A DNA stretch of 64,000 bases, taken from NCBI GenBank assembly GCA_022821965.1, contig JAJECN010000015.1:242785-306784 (forward strand). Direction: 5' to 3'. How positions within the stretch are numbered: the first letter of the stretch is position 1; each line of letters opens with the position of its first letter. Position numbers and translations under genes: made by a program. Under the pieces are notes generated by a model. That model saw only the letters and a program-made list of their open reading frames with translations. It was not told where the DNA came from and made no database searches. Source of the stretch: Candidatus Poribacteria bacterium (GTDB lineage Bacteria > Poribacteria > WGA-4E > WGA-3G). Below are positions 1 to 9,169 of this stretch, piece by piece.

Positions 1-63
1 ATCTGTTTCTTCGCACAGTAAACGTAGGAAAAAAAGGGCGCAACGGAGACATATTTTAACATA

Positions 64-642
64 ATGGAGTTTGATCAGGCTAACGTTACCCCAGAATTAA
101 CGGGACTTTTCACCAAAATTCTTGAGAGTTTAGGCGAAGATCCGAGTCGTCAAGGCTTGGTGAAAACGCCACACCGCGCCGCGAAGGCGATGGAATTTTT
201 GACAAGTGGCTACCATCAAAGCGTTGATGATATTCTGAATGGAGCTATCTTTGACGAGGACTTTGACGAAATGGTGATTGTCAGGGATATTGAATTTTAC
301 AGTCTCTGTGAACATCATATCCTCCCTTTTTGGGGCAAATGTCACGTTGGGTATCTTCCACGGAATCGAATCATCGGTCTGAGTAAGATTCCACGCCTCG
401 TGGATATGTTTTCTCGACGTTTGCAAGTTCAAGAACGTCTCACACGTGAAATTGCCGAGGCACTCGAAACCGCACTCGATCCGAGAGGTGTCGCGGTCGT
501 GATGGAGGGGCAACACCTGTGTATGATGGCACGTGGTGTCGAAAAACAAGCACCAAAGATGGCAACGAATGTCATGCGCGGTGCCTTTCGCGAGGATAGT
601 TCAACGCGGGCAGAGTTTTTGAGGTGCGTCCAAATATCCTAA
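64..642 (+). CDS. folE: GTP cyclohydrolase I
   Basis: The 192-residue protein has the full-length size of GTP cyclohydrolase I, which converts GTP to 7,8-dihydroneopterin triphosphate, the first step of folate/pterin synthesis. Visible signatures are the zinc/catalytic CEHHILPF motif (near residue 82), the stretch [20 protein letters not shown], and the C-terminal [11 protein letters not shown] motif carrying the second zinc Cys. The ATG at 64 is the only good start in frame. The next gene (an SDR) begins about 110 bp downstream on the same strand, so co-transcription is possible. The SDR might act on a pterin, but nothing in its sequence proves this. Confidence 0.97.
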   Translation: MEFDQANVTPELTGLFTKILESLGEDPSRQGLVKTPHRAAKAMEFLTSGYHQSVDDILNGAIFDEDFDEMVIVRDIEFYSLCEHHILPFWGKCHVGYLPRNRIIGLSKIPRLVDMFSRRLQVQERLTREIAEALETALDPRGVAVVMEGQHLCMMARGVEKQAPKMATNVMRGAFREDSSTRAEFLRCVQIS

Positions 643-675
643 TACCATTTCTAATGGAACATCTTTCAATATGGG

Positions 676-700
676 TGTAGCATAAACTTTTAGTTTGTGC
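676..700 (+). repeat. dispersed repeat, family B copy 1
   Basis: A 25-bp stretch beginning TGTAGCATAAACTTTTAG closely matches one at 11366-11390, allowing a few transitions. Both lie in short gaps between genes. It is probably a dispersed intergenic repeat of this genome. Confidence 0.6.
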
Positions 701-754
701 GCTTGTACACTGGTATCATACGAATTCAAGCGTCGCGGAAATGTGGAGGTGAAC

Positions 755-1519
755 ATGGTTTCTCCGAGTCATCCTAATGCGACAGAGATAGGAAGGCTTG
801 ACGGAAAGGTCGTGGTGGTTACCGGGGCATCAAAAGGAATAGGTAAAGCAACCGCTTCCGCTTTCGCAGCGGCAGGCGCGAAGGTTGTGCTCGCTGCCCG
901 AACACGCGAGACCCTTGAACAGGTCGCAGACGACCTTAGCGTAGGAGGGGTTTCTAACCCCGATTCCATACTTGTTGTTCCTACGGATGTCACTGACGTG
1001 GATGCTGTGCAGCGACTTATTGAGCGGACACTGCATGTTTACCAGCGCGTGGATATCTTTGTCAACAACGCCGGAATCGGTCATTTCGGACCAGTTGTTG
1101 ATTTCGCTCCGGACGATTGGGACACGGTCCTCAATTCCAATTTAAAGGCGATTTACCTCTGCGCGAAGTATGCGCTTCCATCCATGTTGGCGCAAGGTGG
1201 TGGGCAAATTATCAACGTACTTTCGATCGCAGCAAAGGTAGCGTTTGAAGCCTCGGCTGCTTATTGCGCCGCAAAGGCAGGGGCGTTAGCACTCACAAAA
1301 GTTTTAGCCAGTGAAGTTCGCCAACAGAATGTTCGCGTTACCGCTGTACTACCCGGCTCGGTGCATACGCCATTTTGGGATGATGTCCCGCAACACCCGG
1401 ACTTTGACCAGATGTTAAAACCCGAACATGTCGCAGATACGATTATTTCTATCTGTCAGCAGCCGCCCGGTATGGTGACCGAGGAAATCGTTGTAATGCC
1501 GCCGCTCGGAATTCTTTAA
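755..1519 (+). CDS. SDR family NAD(P)-dependent oxidoreductase
   Basis: This is a classical short-chain dehydrogenase/reductase of 254 residues. It shows the cofactor-binding TGASKGIG motif near the N-terminus, the NNAGIG motif, and the catalytic Tyr/Lys pair in YCAAKAG. The substrate cannot be told from sequence. I place the start at the ATG at 755, because GGAGGT lies a few bases upstream. The in-frame start at 695 would add 20 residues with no SDR character that overlap a dispersed repeat. It follows folE on the same strand. Confidence 0.9.
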   Translation: MVSPSHPNATEIGRLDGKVVVVTGASKGIGKATASAFAAAGAKVVLAARTRETLEQVADDLSVGGVSNPDSILVVPTDVTDVDAVQRLIERTLHVYQRVDIFVNNAGIGHFGPVVDFAPDDWDTVLNSNLKAIYLCAKYALPSMLAQGGGQIINVLSIAAKVAFEASAAYCAAKAGALALTKVLASEVRQQNVRVTAVLPGSVHTPFWDDVPQHPDFDQMLKPEHVADTIISICQQPPGMVTEEIVVMPPLGIL

Positions 1520-1595
1520 ACGGAATGTGCCTAAATCCTGTCTAACACCGAATAGCCTAATGTTATTGAGAATTAGACCGTTGTGCCTATAAAGG

Positions 1596-2957
1596 TCAAG
1601 AGGTAAAACGTCCGAGTCGTCGCCGAATGCGAACCTTACGGATAGCACGTGGATCGGCATCTATGACTGTGATAATGGCATCATCTAAATCAAGTTCAGT
1701 GCCAGCTTTCGGAATAGTGCCGGTCCGATCCAGGATATAGCCAGCGACCGTCTCATAGTCACCTTCAGGAATTGCGAGCCCATAATGTTCTTCAAGTTGA
1801 TCTACTTCGGTTCTTCCATCGCATTCAAGGATGTTAGTAGCAATTAATCGGATAAATTCCGGAGCATCGCGTTCATCTGAAAATTCGCCAACAATTTCTT
1901 CAACCAAATCTTCGACGGTGACAAGACCAACGGTGCCACCATACTCATCAACAGCAAATACCATCGTGTGCCGAGTATGCTGGATCTCTTTGAGAAGCGC
2001 ATTGATATTTTTGGATTCAGGGACGTGCAACACCTTTCGGATGAACGGTTCAACCGTTTTGGGCAAGGTGTCCGATTCGTCGTGGGAATTTGAGGCAGTT
2101 TCGGATTCAACGTCATTGTAAATAACATCAAGGAGGTTGACGATACCAACGATATTGTAAATCTGTTCCTCGTAGACTGGGATCCTTGAAAAGCCGGAGT
2201 CAGCGGCGATTTGCAAAAAGTCTTCGCATCTTGTATTTTTTTCAATCGCAACGATATCGACGAGTGGGACCATAACTTGTTCAACTGTCCGATCTTGTAG
2301 ATTGAGCAGGCTATGAATCATCCGTCGCTGGTCTGTGTACAAGTTACCGGAACGTTCGCCCATCGTTGCGAGGAGGCGTAACTCTTCACGTTGGGCATCA
2401 GGACTTGGTCTGCTTGACCCTTTATCTACGGGTTTGACAATGAACTGCGTCAAAGTTTGCACGAAATAGATAAGCGGTGCTAAAACCCATTCAGAGAGGC
2501 GTAAGAGGTAGGCGTAGCGCAGTGCTAACGCGTCTGCCTTGACACGGAAGATAGTTTTCGGTAAAATTTCTCCAAAAATAAGGAGCAAGGTCGTTACGCC
2601 AACAGTCGCAATCGCACCTTGTAGACTTACCGTGAGGTTTGGGAATCCGCGCGAAACGAGTCCTTCACCGAATTGTGCGATAAGTACATTTGCAAGGTTG
2701 GTTCCGACGAGTGTGAGTGCGAGCATCCGCTGCGGTGATTCTACTAAACGGTGAATGATACCCGCTTTGGTATTCTCGGATTCAACAAGTTGGTTAATCC
2801 GGATTTTATTGACAGACACTAAGGCTGTTTCAGAACCGGAATAGAAAGCTGACAGGACAAGACAGATAAGAACTGCCAGCACGAACGAACTTAGCACAGC
2901 GATCTGGACTGTGCTACCCGCACCGATTAAAAAGAGCGATAATAGAAGAATTTTCAA
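1596..2957 (-). CDS. CNNM/CBS-domain transporter-like protein (HlyC/CorC family)
   Basis: The 453-residue protein has the HlyC/CorC/CNNM architecture: an N-terminal membrane domain with about four hydrophobic segments and the SGSETALVSVNK motif, a central CBS pair (roughly residues 210-340), and a C-terminal CorC_HlyC domain. Family members are linked to Mg2+ or Co2+ efflux, although many are annotated as hemolysins. The start is a TTG at 2957, only 23 bp after the stop of the paralogous gene at 2981-4327, so the two form a tandem duplicated operon. It converges with the SDR gene. Confidence 0.9.
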   Translation of the reverse strand: MKILLLSLFLIGAGSTVQIAVLSSFVLAVLICLVLSAFYSGSETALVSVNKIRINQLVESENTKAGIIHRLVESPQRMLALTLVGTNLANVLIAQFGEGLVSRGFPNLTVSLQGAIATVGVTTLLLIFGEILPKTIFRVKADALALRYAYLLRLSEWVLAPLIYFVQTLTQFIVKPVDKGSSRPSPDAQREELRLLATMGERSGNLYTDQRRMIHSLLNLQDRTVEQVMVPLVDIVAIEKNTRCEDFLQIAADSGFSRIPVYEEQIYNIVGIVNLLDVIYNDVESETASNSHDESDTLPKTVEPFIRKVLHVPESKNINALLKEIQHTRHTMVFAVDEYGGTVGLVTVEDLVEEIVGEFSDERDAPEFIRLIATNILECDGRTEVDQLEEHYGLAIPEGDYETVAGYILDRTGTIPKAGTELDLDDAIITVIDADPRAIRKVRIRRRLGRFTS

Positions 2958-2980
2958 TTGCTTGTATCCGGTATCTGTTG

Positions 2981-4327
2981 TTATACTTCCGTCTTGGCTC
3001 CGTGAGTAACCGGCATTTTGATAAACAAACCTGTGATAGCATTGCCTTCTGTAGTGGTAATTTCAAATTCGATGCCGTTCTCATCGGTATATGATTCGCC
3101 AACGGACGGAATTCGTCCGAAGAGACCAAGGACATAACCGCCAATAGTGTCAGCGTCATCTTCACTGAGTTTTAATTCAAATTGCTGATTGAGTTCCCGG
3201 ATGCTCATACGTCCGGAAGTTTCAAGTAACAACGGTTCTTCAGAGTGTTTGACAAAATCAGGCGGAGAATCGTCTCTGTCGTGTTCGTCGACAATATCCC
3301 CGACGACCTGTTCAACAATGTCTTCGGTGGTAACAATTCCTGAAACACCGCCGTACTCATCTTGAAGAATCGCCATTTTGGTTTTTTCACGTGTGAGTTG
3401 TAGTAGCAACATCCCGATTTTACGGGTCTCAAGGACGAAGAAACATTCACGGATGAGAGAGGTACTGGACGATGGTTCAGCAATCTGGTCCCGTTTTTCA
3501 AGAAAGGCATCAATCGTGAGTGAATCTATTGCGGCGTGCCGCCACAGCGCAAAATCTTTAACGTAGAAAATACCACAGATATTGTCAATTTGCTCTTGGT
3601 AAACTGGAATGCGCGAAAATCCTTGTTCCTTTGCTTGCTTTAGTGTTTCTTGAACGGTATTTGATGTCGGGACTGCGATGACTTCGGTGCGTGGCACCAT
3701 AATCTCTTTTGCCTCAATGTCACGCAATTGAAGGATATTACTCACAATTTCCCGTTCATCGGCGGGAAGAGCTTCCTCTTGATAAGTATCGAGGATTTCT
3801 TTAAGATCTGATGCTGTGAGGTGTTCTGTAGGTGATGCGTGTCCACCGAATATTGGGATGAGGAAGTCAATGATTCGGCGAAGTAAGGAACGCAACGGTG
3901 AAATGAGAATGGAGAATATCCATAGCGGTGGTGCCGCTATTTTCGCAAAAAATTCCGCATGCTTAATTGCGAAACTCTTCGGAGTCATCTCACCGAAAAT
4001 GAGCATAAGGAGGACACTGGCGGCTGTGGCTGTGGCAAATTGAAGAACCTCTGTATACCCCGGAAAAGTTCGCTTAACAAGCCATAGCATGAGGATCGCG
4101 AACGAGACATTGACAAGGTTATTACCAAGCAGAACGGTAATAAACAACCTGCGTGGGTTGTCAACAAAATTGACAATTGCAGACGCACCGCCCTTTTCAA
4201 GACGGAGCCGCTCAATTTGGACTTGAGTAAGTGCACATAAAGCCGTCTCGGAGCCGGAGAAGAAGCCTGAGAGGACAAGTAACCCTGTTAAACCGATCAG
4301 ATAAGGGAGTAGTGGAACAACTTCCAT
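2981..4327 (-). CDS. CNNM/CBS-domain transporter-like protein (HlyC/CorC family)
   Basis: The 448-residue paralogue of the downstream gene has the same order: membrane CNNM domain with SGSETALCALTQ near residue 25, the KEIMVPRTEV segment opening the CBS pair, and a C-terminal CorC_HlyC domain ending near residue 435. Adjacent paralogues in this family may form heteromers or have different ion specificity; that is inference. The gene is first in a two-gene minus-strand operon and is divergent from the aldolase gene at 4557. Confidence 0.9.
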   Translation of the reverse strand: MEVVPLLPYLIGLTGLLVLSGFFSGSETALCALTQVQIERLRLEKGGASAIVNFVDNPRRLFITVLLGNNLVNVSFAILMLWLVKRTFPGYTEVLQFATATAASVLLMLIFGEMTPKSFAIKHAEFFAKIAAPPLWIFSILISPLRSLLRRIIDFLIPIFGGHASPTEHLTASDLKEILDTYQEEALPADEREIVSNILQLRDIEAKEIMVPRTEVIAVPTSNTVQETLKQAKEQGFSRIPVYQEQIDNICGIFYVKDFALWRHAAIDSLTIDAFLEKRDQIAEPSSSTSLIRECFFVLETRKIGMLLLQLTREKTKMAILQDEYGGVSGIVTTEDIVEQVVGDIVDEHDRDDSPPDFVKHSEEPLLLETSGRMSIRELNQQFELKLSEDDADTIGGYVLGLFGRIPSVGESYTDENGIEFEITTTEGNAITGLFIKMPVTHGAKTEV

Positions 4328-4556
4328 TCTTTTTTAGAAAACAACTTTTCGCCGCGTCTCGCAAGCCGAAAAATTGTCATTGATTATACTGAATTAGCGG
4401 TAATTTGTAATCGGGGTCGCTCTATTTATTTAATGATAACATATTGACAGAAAAATCGCAAGAAAAATATATCATCTTTTTAAGCATTACTTTTTAGATG
4501 GATATTCAGAAATACCTCATAACCTCAAACAATTAAGCCGAATTTTAAGGAGGTCC

Positions 4557-5216
4557 ATGACAAAGTTAGAACAGATGCAACAGATTGAAGCGTGTGGTAT
4601 TGTCGCTATAATTCGTGCTAACAGCGCAAACGAGTTGATTGAGACGGCAGCAGCGATTCATGCTGGCGGTGTTAACGTAATTGAAGTGACGATGACGACA
4701 CCGAATGCGTTACAAGTCATTAACGATGTTTCATCGGCGTATGGAGATGCTGTTCTCGTCGGTGCAGGATCCGTACTGGATGCAGAAACAGCGCGGGCAG
4801 TGATGCTGGCTGGTGCTGAATTCATCGTCAGTCCGGTTACGAAACCAGACGTAATTGAGATCTGTAACCGCTACGGCAAAGTCGTTATTCCCGGTGCCTT
4901 TACGCCAACAGAGATTTTAGCCGCATGGGAAACAGGAGCAGATTATGTGAAGGTCTTCCCTTCAAGCAGTGTCGGTCCTGCCTATATCAAAGACGTGAAG
5001 GCACCTCTGCCTCAGATTCCCCTCGTTCCAACAGGCGGCATCAGCGCGGAAAACGCTGCTGATTTCATCACTGCCGGTGCCACCGCATTGGGCGTTGGAA
5101 GTGCGCTTGTTAATAATCAACTCATTGCAGCTGGTGAATTTGCAACGCTCACCGAGAGGGCTGAGAGGCTTGTCAAAGAGGTACAACGCGCCCGTTCAGC
5201 GGATAATCTGGCTTAA
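4557..5216 (+). CDS. eda: bifunctional KHG/KDPG-type aldolase
   Basis: The 219-residue class I aldolase has the size and layout of 2-dehydro-3-deoxy-6-phosphogluconate / 4-hydroxy-2-oxoglutarate aldolase. Seen are the GVNVIEVTMTTPNA segment with the catalytic Glu, the VGAGSVLDAE and EFIVSPVTKPDV stretches, the Schiff-base Lys in ADYVKVFPSS, and the phosphate-binding PTGGIS. The start is a strong AAGGAGGTCC-ATG. A possible promoter (TTGACA at 4444-4449 with a weak TATATC 18 bp downstream) precedes it. It may feed pyruvate from sugar-acid breakdown; it is not in an Entner-Doudoroff cluster here. Confidence 0.92.
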   Translation: MTKLEQMQQIEACGIVAIIRANSANELIETAAAIHAGGVNVIEVTMTTPNALQVINDVSSAYGDAVLVGAGSVLDAETARAVMLAGAEFIVSPVTKPDVIEICNRYGKVVIPGAFTPTEILAAWETGADYVKVFPSSSVGPAYIKDVKAPLPQIPLVPTGGISAENAADFITAGATALGVGSALVNNQLIAAGEFATLTERAERLVKEVQRARSADNLA

Positions 5217-5311
5217 ACCTGTTAAAAATGTCTTTTTGTATTGACAATTAATCCTAATTTTGTTAATTTTATTACTATAAAGTCGTATCCTGTCCCGTTT
5301 AAGCTACCATT

Positions 5312-7249
5312 ATGCAGATTGACCAATTAATCTTAGGTAAATATAGATTGCTTGAGTTTCTCAATTCGGGTGGGTTCTCGTCGGTCTTTCGCGCCCGCGA
5401 AGAGATGACAAACCGGACTGTTGCGATTAAAGCCTTAGCAAAAACTGCCTATCCTGCCAGTAGAATGAAGTTTTTGCTAACCGAGTTTCAGGCAATGTCA
5501 CAGATTTGGGGACATCCAAATATCGTCTCTATTCATACCGTTGAACCCGGGGAGGGTGACTATGTCGCGTGGATAGTAATGGAGTATGTTGAGGGCAAAA
5601 GTCTTCACGACCTCATGCAGGAAGGGGCACTCAGCTTAACAGATACGCTCAATATCGGTTTGGACATCTGTCGTGGACTGGAAGAAGCACATACGCACAA
5701 GATTATGCACCGCGACATCAAACCGCAAAATATCCTACTCACAACTGAAAAACAAGCGAAAGTCGCTGATTTCAGCATCGCTCGTATATTTGGCGAAACA
5801 ACCGAGTTTGCTGAAACTATGGCTGGCACTCGACGCTACATGGCACCCGAACAACACTATGGAGCCTATGATTACCGGGCTGATCTCTATTCCACTGCAT
5901 TAATTTTGTATCAAGCAGTAACTGGGCGCTTTCCCTTCTCAGGTGAAAACAAAGAAATTGATAAAAAGAAAGCTGCTGGGGAAATTGAGGAAATCCACAG
6001 ATGCCCGGAAGTACTCCGCAATTTCTTACAAAAGGCACTCCATCGACAACTCCAAGAACGTCATCAAAGTGCGTCTGAGATGTATGAGGAGTTAGATCGG
6101 ATCCGCCAAGATGAATACGTCAAGCAAGCTTCGCAGCTTATCAATGCAAGCGTCACTTCTAATAACTCAAGACTCATAGAAGCACTTGAGCGATACCGAA
6201 AAACGTTCCGTCTTTCGCTCGCAGATGCAGAACGGATGAATCAGAATCTCTTTTTTCAACGGCGGCAGAAGGAGGAAGGTATTAAACGCGGAAAGCTGGC
6301 AGCCGAGATTCAAAGACATTATACACTCGCCACACGCTATATCGAAAACCAAGACTACCCGAGCGCACTGGCAGAAATTCACAGAGCCAGCCACCTTTCT
6401 ATTGACGACCAAGGCGTAACCAAAACTGTGGATAATCTGTTCAAAAAACTTAGTACTGCAGGTGTTATCCTTCCAGTAAGCCCAACCGTTGAGGAGATTG
6501 CTGCGCTCATTCAGAAATTACCAGAGAATGAAAATGCTGTTCTTCGTGAATGGCTTGAACAGCCAAGATCGCTCCCAGAAGAAAAAATAACTGATGTAAC
6601 ACCCATACAACCCCGAATCAGGGCATCTGGCAGTTATCGACTCGTAATTGAAGAAGCCTCCCCGGAATACTTACTTGATCAGGTTCATAGCGATATCCAA
6701 TACCCTCATGAAGAGGAAGCACTCCGCATCTTCCGACAGATTCAAATCTACGAACAACAGGGACGGACCCGACAGTGCCACACGCTCTATAGAAGGCTCG
6801 GTAGGTTCTACCAAAAACAGGCTAACAACTTTCTCAAGAAAGACGATTTAGAGCTCGTCGCCAACTGTTATACGCGCGCCCGCTTCGCTTACACAGTCGC
6901 GGAGAAACAGCGTCTCGCCAGAAGGAGTGCCAAAAAGGGCGGGGTTTATTACACACGCCTCGCACGTCAATTTGAACTACAGCGTTCATGGGAAGAAGCC
7001 GGAAAATCTTATATTCTTGGCGGTTATAACCATGGCTATGCGAATATGCCATCTCTTGTTGAAGAATGTCACAGGATGGCAACCGTCTGCTATTTCAACG
7101 CTGCTGAAAGTGCGCACCTCAATGGGGAATTACAAACCGCTTATGATTTCTATTTGTTAATCCTCGCAATCGGTGAAAAGATGTCCGTGCCGACAAAAAT
7201 GATTAGCGAAGCACAGAAATTGATGTCGGAAATCCCAATCGAAAATTAG
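5312..7249 (+). CDS. eukaryotic-like Ser/Thr protein kinase with C-terminal TPR-like region
   Basis: The 645-residue protein has an N-terminal Hanks-type kinase domain (about 1-270): Gly-rich loop near 18-25, ATP-binding Lys40 in VAIKALAK, catalytic HRDIKPQN at 133-140, and the MAPEQ motif near 177-181. The metal-binding DFG is DFS (153-155), which still keeps the Asp. The remaining 370 residues are helical with repeated YxxAxxA-like spacing, consistent with TPR-type repeats. No transmembrane segment is evident, so it is probably cytosolic. No clear Shine-Dalgarno site precedes the ATG; TTGACA at 5241 is a possible -35. It is 14 bp upstream of the aldolase gene at 7264. Confidence 0.9.
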   Translation: MQIDQLILGKYRLLEFLNSGGFSSVFRAREEMTNRTVAIKALAKTAYPASRMKFLLTEFQAMSQIWGHPNIVSIHTVEPGEGDYVAWIVMEYVEGKSLHDLMQEGALSLTDTLNIGLDICRGLEEAHTHKIMHRDIKPQNILLTTEKQAKVADFSIARIFGETTEFAETMAGTRRYMAPEQHYGAYDYRADLYSTALILYQAVTGRFPFSGENKEIDKKKAAGEIEEIHRCPEVLRNFLQKALHRQLQERHQSASEMYEELDRIRQDEYVKQASQLINASVTSNNSRLIEALERYRKTFRLSLADAERMNQNLFFQRRQKEEGIKRGKLAAEIQRHYTLATRYIENQDYPSALAEIHRASHLSIDDQGVTKTVDNLFKKLSTAGVILPVSPTVEEIAALIQKLPENENAVLREWLEQPRSLPEEKITDVTPIQPRIRASGSYRLVIEEASPEYLLDQVHSDIQYPHEEEALRIFRQIQIYEQQGRTRQCHTLYRRLGRFYQKQANNFLKKDDLELVANCYTRARFAYTVAEKQRLARRSAKKGGVYYTRLARQFELQRSWEEAGKSYILGGYNHGYANMPSLVEECHRMATVCYFNAAESAHLNGELQTAYDFYLLILAIGEKMSVPTKMISEAQKLMSEIPIEN

Positions 7250-7263
7250 AGGAAATTATATAC

Positions 7264-8040
7264 GTGAAAGCATCTTTGAAGCGCGGAGAAGTGCTCGTTG
7301 GAACATTTGTACTTGAGTTTGGTGGTGCCACGATTGCAACACTGCTTGCGAATGCTGGTGCGGACTTTATTATCGCGGATTTAGAACATAGTTCCTTTTC
7401 CATAGAAACCATGGGGCGGATAATTCGGAACGCGCGCGGTTCAAATCTCCCTTGTATTGTGCGTGTACCCGCACTTGAACGCCATTTTGTTTCACGGGTA
7501 CTTGACGCTGGTGCGACTGGTGTTATGATTCCTCGTGTCGAGTCTCGTGAAGATATTGAAAAAATTAAAAAATGGACAAAATACGCGCCTGAAGGCGACC
7601 GAGGTGTCGCATTTGGCATCGGACACACCGATTATGGAGACTTCACAAAACTGGATACGAGAAAATACGTCCGCAACGCAAATCAGGAAATCCTCTCCAT
7701 CGGACAGATTGAAACCGTTCAAGCCGTTGAAAACTTGAATGACATCCTCACCACTGGTGAGTTAGATGTTGTATTCATCGGTCCTTATGACCTATCCACG
7801 TCTATGGGCATCTCCGGTGAGCTGGACCATCCGCTACTTTTAGACGCTATAAAACAAATCATCAGACTTGCACAGACCCACGATGTCCCTTTGGGTTGTT
7901 ATGTCAACGACTTTGAGAGCGGTGAACAGTGGCTGAGCTTGGGGATTCAACTCATCGCGTGCGGAAATGATGCTTTTCTGCTAACCCGTAAATTTGCTGA
8001 GGAGCATCAGAAATTCAAAAACGCAGCAACTTCAAAATGA
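7264..8040 (+). CDS. HpcH/HpaI-family aldolase
   Basis: The 258-residue class II (metal-dependent) aldolase belongs to the HpcH/HpaI/citrate-lyase-beta superfamily. Visible motifs are ADFIIADLEHSSFS near residue 34 with the conserved Asp-Glu-His, MIPRVES around the middle, and VFIGPYDLSTSMG with the metal/substrate Asp. It starts with GTG preceded by GAGGAAAT. Its stop overlaps the iolC start by 4 bp (ATGA), so it is translationally coupled to inositol genes. In the standard pathway iolC is followed by the DKGP aldolase IolJ, which is missing here; this aldolase may replace it (inference). Confidence 0.88.
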   Translation: MKASLKRGEVLVGTFVLEFGGATIATLLANAGADFIIADLEHSSFSIETMGRIIRNARGSNLPCIVRVPALERHFVSRVLDAGATGVMIPRVESREDIEKIKKWTKYAPEGDRGVAFGIGHTDYGDFTKLDTRKYVRNANQEILSIGQIETVQAVENLNDILTTGELDVVFIGPYDLSTSMGISGELDHPLLLDAIKQIIRLAQTHDVPLGCYVNDFESGEQWLSLGIQLIACGNDAFLLTRKFAEEHQKFKNAATSK

Positions 8041-9044
8041 AAACCTACGATATTCTCACAATCGGACGAAGTTCTTTAGACCTCTACGCGAATGACATCG
8101 GTGCCGCATTTCCAGACATTAAAAGTTTCGGTGCCTTTGTCGGAGGATGTCCTACGAACATCAGTGTCGGTATTCAGCGGCTCGGACTTCAAGCCGCACT
8201 CCTCACCGCTATCGGTGAGGATCCTGTCGGGGAGTTCCTGCTCAAATTTTTGAAGAACGAGGGCGTTGAAACCCAGTTTATTCCACAGAAACCGGGGCAC
8301 CGAACGAGTGCTGTCGTGCTCGGTATTGAACCACCAGATCGGTTTCCGTTAATCTATTACCGCGACAACTGCGCGGATATTGAACTTACCATTGACGATA
8401 TTCTCGCTGCACCGATGGCTGAAAGTCGAGCAGTGCTAATATCCGGGACAGGCTTGAGCAAAGAACCGAGTCGTAGCGCGACCCTCTATGCTGCAGAACA
8501 GGCACAAGCACTCGGCAATCGTGTCTTCCTCGACCTTGATTTCCGAGCAGATCAGTGGCACGATCCGAGAGCATTTGGTGTTGTTATGAGATCTGCCTTG
8601 CGCTATATTGACATCGCTATCGGAACAGAAGAGGAAATCAAAGCTGCCACGCTTACAAATCTTTCGCAACTCACAATTGAACACTCCCAAATCTCAAATC
8701 CAACGATTGAGGGTGATATGACAGTTGCTATTGAGACGCTTTTAGGTGCCGGTCCAGAGGCACTCATCGTAAAACGTGGTATTGAAGGCGCGGATGTTTA
8801 TCTAACGAACGGCGAGGTCATTCACGCCGAGCCGTTTCCAGTTGAGGTCTACAATACGCTCGGTGCTGGAGATGCCTTCGCGAGCGGTTTTATTTACGGT
8901 CATCTCAGCGGTTGGGATTGGAAGAAATCTGCCCGCCTTGGCAACGCAACCGGTGCAATTGTCGTAACGCGGCACGGTTGTGCCAATTTTATGCCGACAA
9001 TGCCCGAAGTTGACGAATTCGTCGCCGAGCGCGGCGGATGGTAA
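8037..9044 (+). CDS. iolC: 5-dehydro-2-deoxygluconokinase (PfkB family)
   Basis: The 335-residue PfkB sugar kinase resembles IolC, which phosphorylates 5-dehydro-2-deoxygluconate in myo-inositol catabolism. The N-terminal GRSSLDLYANDIG and GGCPTNISVGIQRLG segments are typical of IolC. The C-terminal NTLGAGDAFASGFIYG carries the catalytic Asp and anion hole. It overlaps the upstream aldolase by 4 bp and is followed by iolD, which supports the pathway assignment. Confidence 0.9.
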   Translation: MKTYDILTIGRSSLDLYANDIGAAFPDIKSFGAFVGGCPTNISVGIQRLGLQAALLTAIGEDPVGEFLLKFLKNEGVETQFIPQKPGHRTSAVVLGIEPPDRFPLIYYRDNCADIELTIDDILAAPMAESRAVLISGTGLSKEPSRSATLYAAEQAQALGNRVFLDLDFRADQWHDPRAFGVVMRSALRYIDIAIGTEEEIKAATLTNLSQLTIEHSQISNPTIEGDMTVAIETLLGAGPEALIVKRGIEGADVYLTNGEVIHAEPFPVEVYNTLGAGDAFASGFIYGHLSGWDWKKSARLGNATGAIVVTRHGCANFMPTMPEVDEFVAERGGW

Positions 9045-9169
9045 CTTATCTTATCTGGGGTCTCGGACCGCAGACATACACTACTTTAGCAAAGGAGGAG
9101 CAGTTTCCTCTACGGAAAGGAGCGTTCTCAGAAAACCCTCCTCAACGAACCGCAAGGAACATAAAAGGT

